Shown here piece by piece: positions 55,165 to 64,000 of a DNA stretch of 64,000 nucleotides; position 1 is the stretch's first letter, and each line of letters opens with the position of its first letter. This DNA comes from Nocardia sp. NBC_00508 (GTDB taxonomy: Bacteria > Actinomycetota > Actinomycetes > Mycobacteriales > Mycobacteriaceae). The translations under genes and the position numbers were made by a program. Location of the stretch: NCBI RefSeq assembly GCF_036346875.1, contig NZ_CP107852.1:3100001-3164000 (forward strand). The letters are read 5' to 3'. Under the pieces are notes generated by a model, which did not search any database, was not told the DNA's origin, and saw only the letters and a list, made by a program, of their open reading frames with translations.

Positions 55165-56322
55165 GTGGATGCGCGTTCGGCTGCGCTGGTCCGCGCCAAT
55201 TTCCGTTCGGTGATCGAATCGCCGAATGGACCCGAGCGGTTGGTCAGCGCGTTCTACGGACATTTGTTCGCCGAGGCCCCCCGGCTGCGCGAATTGTTCC
55301 CGCCTGCCATGGATATGCAAGCCAAGCGGATAGCCACGGCCATCCAGTATGTGCTCGACCACTTGGAGGACTGGGACCGGGCACAGAAGTTCCTGGAGCA
55401 ACTCGCCCGCGACCACCGCAAGTTCGGCGTCGAGGCCGCGCACTACGACGTCGCGGGCCGTGCCCTGCTCGCCGCGTTCCGGGTCTACAACGGCGCGGCC
55501 TGGCACCGGGGCCTGGAGGAAGGCTGGCGCGACATCACCATCCTGATCTCCGCGTCCATGGCCATCGGCGCCAACTCCGACAAGTCCCAGCCGTACTGGG
55601 AGGCGACCGTGGTCGGTCATCGCCGCGTGCTGGAGGACCTGGCCATCGTGCGCCTGCAGTCCGACGGGCCGGTGCCCTACCAGGCCGGGCAGTATGTGCC
55701 GGTCGTCGTGCCGCAGCGCCCGAAGATGTGGCGCTACCTCTCCCCGGCGATCCCGTCCAATCCGTACGGCGAGATCGAGTTCCACGTGCGCAAGATCCGC
55801 GGCGGATGGGTGAGCCCCGCGATCGTCAACGAGACCAGGGTCGGCGACCGATGGCAGATCGCCGGACCGCTCGGCGGCCTGCACGTCGACCGGGACAGCG
55901 GCCGCGACGTGCTGATGATCGGCGCGGGCACCGGCATCGCCCCGCTGCGCGCCCAGCTGATCGAGATGGGCCAGCGCGGCATCAACCCGCGGGTGCATTT
56001 CTTCATCGGCGGCCGTTACCCCTGTGACCTGTACGACGTGGAGAACATGTGGCAGCTGTCGCAGAGCAACCCGTGGCTGACCATCGTGCCGGTGTGCGAG
56101 CAGAAGACCAACCCGTGGTGGTACCCGCATCCGCCGCAGGACGCACCGTACGGCATGCACCGGCGCCTGATCGGTAACCTGGGCGCGGTGGTCGCGAGCT
56201 TCGGCGCGTGGGCGGACCGGCAGATCCAGATCGCCGGATCGGCACGGATGATCGCGGACACCCGGCGTGCTCTCATCGCAGTCGGTACGCCCGAGCAGAT
56301 CATCAGCTGCGACCCTGTGTAG
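55165..56322 (+). CDS. Flavohemoglobin-like protein (globin plus FAD/NAD reductase; Rv0385-like)
   Basis: A 385-residue protein. The globin domain (about 1-140) keeps the distal Tyr in FYGHLF and Gln in DMQAKR, and the proximal His in ARDHRKFGVEAAHYDV. The FAD-binding domain (about 145-245) has AGQYVPVVVPQRPKMWRYLSPA, and the NAD domain MIGAGTGIAPLRAQLIEM. The usual RxYS flavin motif is RYLS. Type II flavohemoglobins of this sort act on D-lactate or respond to oxidative stress rather than being strong NO dioxygenases. Starts at GTG 55165. It forms an operon with the 56338 reductase. Confidence 0.9.
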   Translation: MDARSAALVRANFRSVIESPNGPERLVSAFYGHLFAEAPRLRELFPPAMDMQAKRIATAIQYVLDHLEDWDRAQKFLEQLARDHRKFGVEAAHYDVAGRALLAAFRVYNGAAWHRGLEEGWRDITILISASMAIGANSDKSQPYWEATVVGHRRVLEDLAIVRLQSDGPVPYQAGQYVPVVVPQRPKMWRYLSPAIPSNPYGEIEFHVRKIRGGWVSPAIVNETRVGDRWQIAGPLGGLHVDRDSGRDVLMIGAGTGIAPLRAQLIEMGQRGINPRVHFFIGGRYPCDLYDVENMWQLSQSNPWLTIVPVCEQKTNPWWYPHPPQDAPYGMHRRLIGNLGAVVASFGAWADRQIQIAGSARMIADTRRALIAVGTPEQIISCDPV

Positions 56323-56337
56323 GAGAAGGAGGCCCCG

Positions 56338-57117
56338 GTGGGGGATCCGAGCACGCTCGGTAACGGTGCGCATCAGGCGCCGGAATGGACCTCGACCGTC
56401 GTCGGCCATCATCGGCTTCGTCACGACCTCGCGGTGATCCGGTTGATCGGCGAGTTCGTGCCGTTCGGCGCGGGCCAGTCGGTCGAGGTACGGGTGCCGC
56501 AGCACCCGGGCGTGCGACGCAGGCTCTCCCCGGCGCTGCCGCCCTCGCTGGACGGCAAACTGGAGTTCCATGTGCGCACCGTGCCGGGCGGCTGGTGCAG
56601 CGGCGCGATCGTGGCCGACACCCAGCCGGGCGACGAGTGGCGGATCGGCGCTCCGCTCGGCGGGTTCCAGGTGGACCCCGACGGCAACGAGGTGGTGATG
56701 ATCGCGGGCGGCACGGGATTGGCGCCGCTGCGCGCACAAATCCTCGACCTGGCTCGCAAGCCGGAACCGCCGCCCACCTATCTGTTCGTCGGCGGGCGAT
56801 ACCCGCGCGACCTGTACGCCGAGGACATGCTGTACCTGCTGGCCGAGGAATTGCCCTGGCTCACCGTGATTCCGGTGGTGGAAAGCCCGGAGGACCCGGA
56901 CTGGGTGGACGAGTGGTACGAGCAGTCCCGCGTCGACATCGGCTTCCCGGCCGACGACCTGCTGTACGGCACCCTCGCCGACGTGCTCGGCTCCCACGGC
57001 GCGTTCCTGAACCACCAGGTCCTGGTCTGCGGCTCCCCCGCCATGGTCCAGACCACTGTCGAGCGCCTGCTCGAAACCGGAACCCCCGCGGAACTGATTC
57101 AATTCGAAGGGCTCTGA
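56338..57117 (+). CDS. FAD/NAD(P) oxidoreductase (globin-free flavohemoglobin paralogue)
   Basis: A 259-residue protein aligning with the reductase half of the neighbouring flavohemoglobin: FGAGQSVEVRVPQHPGVRRRLSPAL (FAD site), VMIAGGTGLAPLRAQILDL (NAD site) and FVGGRYPRDLYAEDML. No globin domain, no [2Fe-2S] cluster motif. It may serve a separate electron acceptor or assist the flavohemoglobin. The GTG at 56338 lies 15 bp after the flavohemoglobin stop and behind AGGAG-AAGGAGG, so it is co-translated. Convergent with the second flavohemoglobin gene, 4 bp away. Confidence 0.88.
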   Translation: MGDPSTLGNGAHQAPEWTSTVVGHHRLRHDLAVIRLIGEFVPFGAGQSVEVRVPQHPGVRRRLSPALPPSLDGKLEFHVRTVPGGWCSGAIVADTQPGDEWRIGAPLGGFQVDPDGNEVVMIAGGTGLAPLRAQILDLARKPEPPPTYLFVGGRYPRDLYAEDMLYLLAEELPWLTVIPVVESPEDPDWVDEWYEQSRVDIGFPADDLLYGTLADVLGSHGAFLNHQVLVCGSPAMVQTTVERLLETGTPAELIQFEGL

Positions 57118-57121
57118 ACCG

Positions 57122-58291
57122 TCAGAAGAGCGGGTCGTGGCGGATGTTCTTGGCCGGCATCCCCGCCGCCATCAGGCGGAACTTCGTGGTCTGCACCATC
57201 GAGGGTGAACCGACGATCTGCACGTCACGATCGGCCCAGGCACCGAAGCTCGCCACGACTTTGCCGATCTGTCCGATCACCCGCGGTTCCAGGGCGGGCC
57301 ACAGCCCGCGGGACTCGTCGGGTTCGACGTGCCACCACGGGTCTTCGTCGTGTTCGGTCACCGGCGTGACGGTGAGCCAGCGGTTGGCCACCGCCAGGTC
57401 GTTCAATGTGTCCAGGTCGTAGAGGTCGCACGGGTGGTGACCGCCGACGAACAGGTGCACCTTCGGATTGGTTCGCCGTTGCGCCATCGCCATGAGCTGC
57501 GCGCGCAGCGGCGCGAGACCGGTACCGCAGCCGACCATCAGCATTTTGCGCTTGGTGTTGCGCGGAACACCTAGTCCACCGAGCGGCGAGCCGAACAGCC
57601 ACTGATCGCCGACGGCGGTCTGGCCGATGATGGCCGAACTGACCCAGCCGCCGAGCACACCGCGGACGTGGAATTCGATCTCACCATTGGCGTTCGCGGG
57701 CACGGCGGGCGAGAGATAGCGCCACATCCGCGGCCGCGACGGGATCTGCACGCTCACGTACTGGCCCGCGGCGTAGCGCATCGGCTGGTCGAGCTGCAGC
57801 CGGACGATGACCAGGTTGCGCAGCACCTCGCGCCGCTCGATGACCGTGCCGGTCCACACCGGTGGCGTGGTCTCCTTCTCCGCCGCGCCGATCATGGTGT
57901 CGGAGATGATCTTCAGGCCCTCGTCCCAGGCCCGGTCGACCTCGTCGGTCCACATCTCGGTCCCCGCGAACACCTTGACGGCCGTCTTCAGCGCGGTGGC
58001 CACGGCGACGTAATGCACGGCCTGCACGCCGTATTTGCGGTGGTCCCTACCCAATTGGGCGAGAAAGGGCAGGAGCTTGTCGGGCTCCTCCAACCGGTCC
58101 AGCGCATAGGCGACCGCCTTGACCAGGCGATCGCGCTGGGAGTCCATCGCGGCCGGAAAGAAATCGCGGACGTGCGGGTAGTCGGTGAACAAGATCGCGT
58201 AGAACGATCTCGCCAGTTTCTCCGGCCCTCCATCTTCCGCAGCAACCGCCTTGAATGTAGTTCTGATCAAAGCGACAGTGCGCGAATCCAT
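57122..58291 (-). CDS. Second flavohemoglobin-like protein
   Basis: A 389-residue paralogue of the 55165 protein. Globin (about 1-145) with FYAILF, the proximal-His segment LGRDHRKYGVQAVHYVA, FAD site AAGQYVSVQIPSRPRMWRYLSPA and NAD site LMVGCGTGLAPLRAQLMAM. The start at ATG 58291 (MDSRTVALIRTTF) is family-like; a GTG at 58300 adds three residues, and the frame is open well beyond. It runs convergent to the 55165-57117 pair. It may differ from the first copy in induction, since it has its own long, AT-richer upstream region. Confidence 0.88.
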   Translation of the reverse strand: MDSRTVALIRTTFKAVAAEDGGPEKLARSFYAILFTDYPHVRDFFPAAMDSQRDRLVKAVAYALDRLEEPDKLLPFLAQLGRDHRKYGVQAVHYVAVATALKTAVKVFAGTEMWTDEVDRAWDEGLKIISDTMIGAAEKETTPPVWTGTVIERREVLRNLVIVRLQLDQPMRYAAGQYVSVQIPSRPRMWRYLSPAVPANANGEIEFHVRGVLGGWVSSAIIGQTAVGDQWLFGSPLGGLGVPRNTKRKMLMVGCGTGLAPLRAQLMAMAQRRTNPKVHLFVGGHHPCDLYDLDTLNDLAVANRWLTVTPVTEHDEDPWWHVEPDESRGLWPALEPRVIGQIGKVVASFGAWADRDVQIVGSPSMVQTTKFRLMAAGMPAKNIRHDPLF

Positions 58292-58765
58292 TGATGTCAC
58301 AACCCCATTTCGCACTAGTACACGAACCGTGCCGGCGAGTGAGGTGCTGCGGGGCCACTCGACAGCAGCCGATGGCAAGGAGTGTAGGCGAGGTTTGCCA
58401 GCTACGGAATCTTTCGCATAAACATCACGCGTGCGATTTCGGCAAAACGAGGGCGCACAGCGAGACACGCCAGAGAAACCAACTGGAAGACGGTAGATCT
58501 GCCACAAAATCGGCCGTTTGATCGCCGAAACCTCAAGGCCCCCTTAGGAAATTACGTCCCAATCGGTCTGTTCTAGCGACTTCACGGCAACATCGAGACT
58601 GACAATCCGATTGCGAAACCTTCGAAAGTGACCGATACCGTCGACCAATCTATGGTGAAAGCGCAGTGTTCATTCGAGAGTGAAATGACGAGACCGGTCC
58701 GACTTCCGGCCAACGTATTCTGGTTTACTGTCAGCAAATTTGGCGTCTGCCTGCCGAAACGACAA
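58292..58765. other. Long AT-richer intergenic region upstream of the second flavohemoglobin gene
   Basis: About 470 bases with clearly lower GC than the flanking genes and stops in all frames, so no gene is supported. CAATCGG near 58560 and CCGATTG near 58606 form a 7-bp inverted repeat about 40 bp apart. The region presumably carries the promoter and regulator sites of the 57122-58291 gene. I recognise no specific operator or RNA. Confidence 0.4.
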
Positions 58766-58810
58766 CGCCCCCGGCATCGGATCGCGGTGCGCGATCGGAG
58801 GCCGGGGGCG
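58766..58810 (-). terminator. Terminator hairpin after hspR (end of dnaK operon)
   Basis: CGCCCCCGGC (58766-58775) is perfectly complementary to GCCGGGGGCG (58801-58810), with an inner GATCGC/GCGATC stem in between, giving one long hairpin 15 bp past the hspR stop. A short T-rich stretch follows on the minus strand. This is the likely end of the dnaK-grpE-dnaJ-hspR transcript. Confidence 0.75.
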
Positions 58811-58824
58811 GCGATGTGTGCCGG

Positions 58825-59259
58825 TTACAGTCGGCGCCTGCTGTCGTCGCGGCGATTGCGCGGCTGCCAGACGACCAACGCGGTACTGCGTTGCGGAGGC
58901 GAAAGATCGGGGCGGTAGCCCGCCCGCATCCGCTCCAGCTCCGCCGCCAGCTCGGCGACCTGCTGGCGCAGCTCCTCCACCTGATTGGTCAGTTCGATGA
59001 TGCGCTTGATGCCCGCCAGGTTGACGCCCTCGTCCTGGGACAGCCGCTGCACCTCGCGCAGCAGCTCGACGTCCCTGGCCGAGTAGCGCCGCCCGCCGCC
59101 CGAAGTGCGTTGCGGCGTAACCAGTCCCAGACGGTCATACGTGCGCAGCGTCTGCGCGTGCATGCCGGCCAGTTGGGCCGCCACCGAGATCATGAAGAAC
59201 TCGGCGCGCGACCCGCCGGACGCGTTCTTCGGTTCAGAGGACATCACGCACCCGCCCAT
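58825..59259 (-). CDS. hspR: MerR-family heat-shock repressor HspR
   Basis: A 144-residue protein. The MerR helix-turn-helix (about 20-60: [34 protein letters not shown]) and the following [33 protein letters not shown] match HspR. It represses dnaK and clpB by binding HAIR inverted repeats, with DnaK as co-repressor in studied actinobacteria. Its start overlaps the dnaJ stop by 16 bp, so it is translationally coupled as last gene of the operon. Confidence 0.96.
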   Translation of the reverse strand: MGGCVMSSEPKNASGGSRAEFFMISVAAQLAGMHAQTLRTYDRLGLVTPQRTSGGGRRYSARDVELLREVQRLSQDEGVNLAGIKRIIELTNQVEELRQQVAELAAELERMRAGYRPDLSPPQRSTALVVWQPRNRRDDSRRRL

Positions 59260-60398
59260 CCCGCACGTGGATCGAAACCGCTGGACCGCTCCGCCTCCTG
59301 GTAACGCTTCAGGGCATCCACGGCGTCACCGTCGAGCTTCTGCGGCACCGCCACCTTGACGGTCACCAGCAGGTCACCCGCGCCGCCGCCGCGCTTGAGC
59401 ACGCCGCGACCGCGCACCCGCAGGATACGGCCATCGGCGGTGCCCGGCGGCACCTTGACCCCAACTCGGCCGTCCAGTGTGGGCACCGAAACCGTGGTGC
59501 CAAGGACCAATTCGCTGTAACTGACCGGAAGCACCAGGGTCAGATCGTCGCCGTTACGGCCGAAGACCTTGTCCTGGCTGACGTGGACGGAGACGTAGAG
59601 GTCACCCGAGGGCGCCCCACGCAGCCCCGCCTCGCCCTGACCGGCCAGCCGGATCCGTTGCCCGTCACCGACTCCAGGAGGAATCCGCACCGTGATGGTG
59701 CGTGTGCGGTTCTGGATGCCGCTGCCGCGGCAGTCGACGCATGGGTCATCGATGATCGAACCGCTGCCCCGGCACTCGTCGCACGGCTCACTGAAACCGA
59801 ACGCGCCCTGGTTGCGGCTGACCACGCCGTTTCCATTGCAGACCGGGCAGACTCGCGGACTCGTCCCCGGCTTGGCGCCGCTGCCGTGACAGGTGGTGCA
59901 CGGCGAGGGGCTGGTCATCCGCAGCGGAACCGTGACGCCCTGGGCTGCCTCCCGGAAACCGAGCGTCGTCTCGGTCTCCACGTCGGCGCCGCGCCGTGGG
60001 CGGCTCGCGGTCCGCGTGCCGCCCCGGTTGAACAGACCGCCGAGCAGGTCGCCGAGGCCACCGTCGCCGGCGGTCGAGCCACCGAAGATGTCCCCGAGGT
60101 TGAACTCCTGCGAGAAGCCTCCCGCGCCGGGAGAGAACCCACCGCGACCGTACCCGCCGCCCACGAAGAGCTTGCGGGTGTCGTCGTACTCCTTGCGCTT
60201 GGCCGGATCCGACAGCACGGCATGCGCCTCGCTGACGGTCTTGAACCGCTCCTCGGCCTTGGTATCACCGGGATTGGCGTCCGGGTGCAAGTCGCGCGCG
60301 AGCTTGCGGTAGGCCTTCTTGACCTCGTCCTGCGAGGCAGTGGAGGAGATGCCCAGCTCCTTGTAGAAGTCCTTTTCGATCCACTCCCGTTGGCTCAC
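59244..60398 (-). CDS. dnaJ: Chaperone protein DnaJ
   Basis: A 384-residue type I DnaJ. The J-domain (about 10-75) has the HPD tripeptide in [10 protein letters not shown] Gly/Phe-rich region (about 80-125) follows, then a zinc-binding domain with four CxxCxGxG-type repeats ([32 protein letters not shown]) and C-terminal substrate-binding domains. It stimulates DnaK ATPase and hands over substrates. It starts 24 bp after the grpE stop and ends inside the hspR start. Confidence 0.97.
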   Translation of the reverse strand: MSQREWIEKDFYKELGISSTASQDEVKKAYRKLARDLHPDANPGDTKAEERFKTVSEAHAVLSDPAKRKEYDDTRKLFVGGGYGRGGFSPGAGGFSQEFNLGDIFGGSTAGDGGLGDLLGGLFNRGGTRTASRPRRGADVETETTLGFREAAQGVTVPLRMTSPSPCTTCHGSGAKPGTSPRVCPVCNGNGVVSRNQGAFGFSEPCDECRGSGSIIDDPCVDCRGSGIQNRTRTITVRIPPGVGDGQRIRLAGQGEAGLRGAPSGDLYVSVHVSQDKVFGRNGDDLTLVLPVSYSELVLGTTVSVPTLDGRVGVKVPPGTADGRILRVRGRGVLKRGGGAGDLLVTVKVAVPQKLDGDAVDALKRYQEAERSSGFDPRAGWAGA

Positions 60399-60422
60399 CG
60401 AGCATCTCCTCCTCTCGCTTCG

Positions 60423-61099
60423 TTAATTGTCGTTCGCGCCGGCATCAACGTCCGATGCCTCTTCCGTTACCCGATCGGCGGTTTCCGCCTCGGTAGCCTC
60501 CGTCAGATCGGCCACGCCATCGGTTACCCCGACGAGCGCGTGCCGAAGCACCCTATCGCCGAAGCGATAGCCCTTGCGCATCACTATGCCGATCACCGGG
60601 TCATGGCCGGAACCCTCGTGCTGCACGGCCTCGTGCAGGGTCGGGTCGAAAGGCTCACCCTCCGAACCGAACTCCTCGAGCCCCTGCTTGAGCAGCGCGG
60701 CCGCCAACTTGTCGGCCACCGACTTCAGCGGACCCGACTCCAGGTCGCCGTGCGCCCGCGCCCGGTCGAGATCGTCGAGCACGCCCAGCAATTCGGTGAC
60801 CACCGATGCCTTGGCGGAATCGATCGTGGCCTTGCGGTCGCGCTCGACCCGGCGCCGGTAGTTGGCGTACTCCGCGGTCAGCCGCTGCAAGTCCGCCGTG
60901 CGCTCGGCGAGTTCGCCGCTGATGGTGTCGGCGAGTGCCTGAGCATCACCGCCGTTGTCCGGTTCAGCGCCGTTGCCCGACTCCGGGGCCGGGCCGGCCG
61001 CGGCGCTGTCCGCGGCCGGCTCGCGAATCTCCCCGGTCTCCGGGTCGATCTTCCGGTTGTCGACGAAGGTGATCGGTTCCTTCTCCGTGTTGCCCTCGG

Positions 61100-61103
<4 letters not shown>
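60423..61103 (-). CDS. grpE: Nucleotide exchange factor GrpE
   Basis: A 226-residue protein. A disordered acidic N-terminus (about 1-60) precedes the long dimer helix ([27 protein letters not shown]) and the beta-wing domain ([45 protein letters not shown]). It swaps ADP for ATP on DnaK. The GTG start overlaps the dnaK stop (GTGA at 61100-61103). The C-terminal tail is longer and more acidic than usual. Confidence 0.96.
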
Positions 61104-62947
<1,844 letters not shown>

Positions 62948-63071
62948 TGTGTTTCCTCCTAGTTGACGTACCAATCTGTGTCGGTGCTGGGCGAACAACC
63001 GCCCTGCGGCGCCCATACCGGACGCCACGAGACCTCGCCCCTCGCACCTCACGGAGCACAGCCCCAGCAAT

Positions 63072-63092
63072 ACTGAGCGTGGTCGGCTCAAT
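63072..63092 (-). promoter_or_regulatory. Weaker second HAIR-like site upstream of dnaK
   Basis: ACTGAGC-N7-GCTCAAT keeps TGAG and CTCAA of the HAIR arms with the correct 7-bp spacer, 55 bp from the stronger site. Multiple HAIR elements are usual at actinobacterial dnaK promoters. The rest of 62948-63271 contains promoter sequence and no gene that I can support. Confidence 0.45.
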
Positions 63093-63126
63093 CCTGCATC
63101 GTCACGATGCCGGTAGTCAACCGAAA

Positions 63127-63147
63127 CTTGAGCCGAACACACTCAAT
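63127..63147 (-). promoter_or_regulatory. HAIR-type HspR operator upstream of dnaK
   Basis: CTTGAGC-N7-ACTCAAT matches the HAIR consensus at nearly every arm position and differs from the clpB site at only three of 21 bases. It is placed about 180 bp upstream of the dnaK start. It predicts repression of dnaK-grpE-dnaJ-hspR by HspR. Confidence 0.85.
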
Positions 63148-63271
63148 CTTGTCGAAAGGCTCAACGGACGAACCGCGCGAATAATTCCCGGAGACGCCAG
63201 GCGCGCAGTTCTCGATGGTGCTGCCAGTTCCCCGTTGATACCTTCGCCGGAACTGAGCACAATCGGCATTC

Positions 63272-63709
63272 ATGGATAACGGCGCACCGATCACGCCGCA
63301 CTGCGGCGATGCCGAGGCCGACTACGACGTCCTGCAATGGGACACCCGCGTGGACTGCGAAGTGCGCCAGATCCTCGACCGGGTGGCCGACAAGTGGTCG
63401 CTGCTCGTGATCGCGCTGCTGGACCAGCGCAGTCTGCGGTTCACCGAACTGAAGCGCGCGATCGACGGCGTCAGTCAGCGGATGCTCACCAAGACCCTGC
63501 GGCATCTGGAACGCGATGGCCTCGTCCAGCGCAGCGTGTATCCGACCATCCCGCCGAGGGTCGACTACGCGCTCACCCCACTCGGCGCGAGTCTGCACAC
63601 CACGATCAAGGCGCTGGTCACCTGGACCGAGACGCATCAGAACGAAATCGCCTCGGCCCGTAATACCTACGACCGCCGCGCGGCCGAGGAAGCCGCGGTC
63701 GGCGTGTGA
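63272..63709 (+). CDS. HxlR-family winged-helix regulator
   Basis: A 145-residue protein of HxlR type: an N-terminal Cys (C29 in VDCEVRQILDRVADKWSLLVIALL) that in relatives senses electrophiles or oxidants, then the winged helix (FTELKRAIDGVSQRMLTKTLRHLERDGLVQR) and the wing PPRVDYALTPLG. It is divergent from dnaK and lies directly upstream of an alcohol dehydrogenase gene (63812 onward), the usual arrangement for a regulator of an aldehyde- or quinone-handling enzyme. Confidence 0.92.
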   Translation: MDNGAPITPHCGDAEADYDVLQWDTRVDCEVRQILDRVADKWSLLVIALLDQRSLRFTELKRAIDGVSQRMLTKTLRHLERDGLVQRSVYPTIPPRVDYALTPLGASLHTTIKALVTWTETHQNEIASARNTYDRRAAEEAAVGV

Positions 63710-63811
63710 CGGGGTCCGTTCCGGTCTGGTCCCCATTCCCACGCACTAGGGTGACGACGGGGGTGGCCTGACCGGGGCCGCCCCCGTGCGCCGTCGATCC
63801 GAGGAGTCGCC

Positions 63812-64000
63812 ATGAGGGCCGCCGTCGTCACAGCCGCCGAGTTCGACGTCGCCGAACTGCCCACGCCGCGTCCCGGAGCGGGTCAGCTGCTGATCGACGT
63901 ATCGCGCTGCGGCATCTGCGGCTCGGACCTGCATGCCCGCACACATTCCGACGAACTGGCGGGCTTGGCGGTGGCCACCGGTTACGAGCACTTCATGCGC
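63812..64000 (+). CDS. Zinc-type alcohol dehydrogenase (partial, 5' end)
   Basis: The first 63 codons are in the window; the gene continues past the edge. ATG 63812 follows GAGGAG. The protein starts MRAAVVTAAEFDVAELPTPRPG and reaches CGICGSDLHART, the catalytic-zinc Cys motif of medium-chain alcohol dehydrogenases, so a zinc enzyme is expected. The preceding HxlR regulator may control it. Confidence 0.9.
   Translation, partial: MRAAVVTAAEFDVAELPTPRPGAGQLLIDVSRCGICGSDLHARTHSDELAGLAVATGYEHFMR

Noticed and set aside
54828..56027. 399-residue frame overlapping the flavohemoglobin gene
   Set aside because: Out of frame with the globin/reductase gene and rich in Arg/Pro; no motif.

Overview
The window reads as chromosome of a high-GC, mycolate-type actinobacterium, most likely Nocardia or a close relative. 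Support: uniformly GC-rich coding with many GTG/TTG starts, a SAM-IV riboswitch, an IdeR-type iron box, HspR-type HAIR operators, and many genes matching, from memory, the Mycobacterium tuberculosis Rv0350-Rv0391 neighbourhood. Matching genes are dnaK-grpE-dnaJ-hspR, purA, Rv0358, Rv0359, Rv0360c, Rv0361, fba, Rv0364, Rv0365c, Rv0380c, pyrE, Rv0383c, clpB, Rv0385, a rhodanese and metZ. From purA to the Rv0385-like gene the order and orientation are kept; the rhodanese-metZ pair and the dnaK operon are moved. Accessory genes are inserted between these anchors. No transposase, integrase, phage gene, rRNA, tRNA or CRISPR array was recognised.

Layout. 1-4.8 kb: end of an unknown gene, a MarR regulator, a DJ-1/PfpI protein with twin palindromes over its start, a DUF456 membrane protein, an amidohydrolase and an FprA-type ferredoxin reductase behind an iron box. 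5-7.4 kb: a membrane-anchored protein, then a SAM-IV riboswitch heading rhodanese-metZ (methionine synthesis). 7.4-18.8 kb: alpha/beta hydrolase, GAF-domain regulator, M23 peptidase, alpha-methylacyl-CoA racemase, MocR-type regulator, DNA alkyltransferase, a small lipoprotein and a large LuxR (LAL) regulator. 18.9-35 kb: purA, conserved membrane and protease genes, a protein with a very long disordered segment, a fused HadA/HadB dehydratase, DUF4185 and excalibur secreted proteins, an EmbR-like SARP/FHA regulator, fba, two DedA proteins and a GH76 protein. 35-44.8 kb: TrmH methyltransferase, two-component pair, Uma2 nuclease, YhhN, KAS III, pyrE, SDR, an Rv0383c-like gene, a 69-bp tandem array and a membrane-anchored protein. 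45.2-51 kb: an island between the Rv0383c-like and clpB anchors. 51-64 kb: clpB, a quinone reductase, two flavohemoglobin-like genes flanking a globin-free reductase, the dnaK operon, an HxlR regulator and the start of a zinc alcohol dehydrogenase.

The most interesting locus is the 45.2-51 kb island: a 900-residue LAL regulator, a 76-residue peptide with three FNSFI cores, an FxsB-like radical SAM/SPASM maturase and an MFS exporter whose start overlaps the maturase stop. It looks like a complete small RiPP pathway. The FxSxx motif that normally closes such precursors is here tripled and internal, and a 14-bp-stem hairpin separates the peptide gene from its maturase.

A second theme is GC-rich intergenic repeats sharing a GAGCGAAGC-like core that run up to, or into, stop codons (765-889, 2136-2278, 15544-15905, 43785-44050). 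A third is readable regulation: iron (IdeR), methionine (SAM-IV) and heat shock (HspR at both dnaK and clpB).
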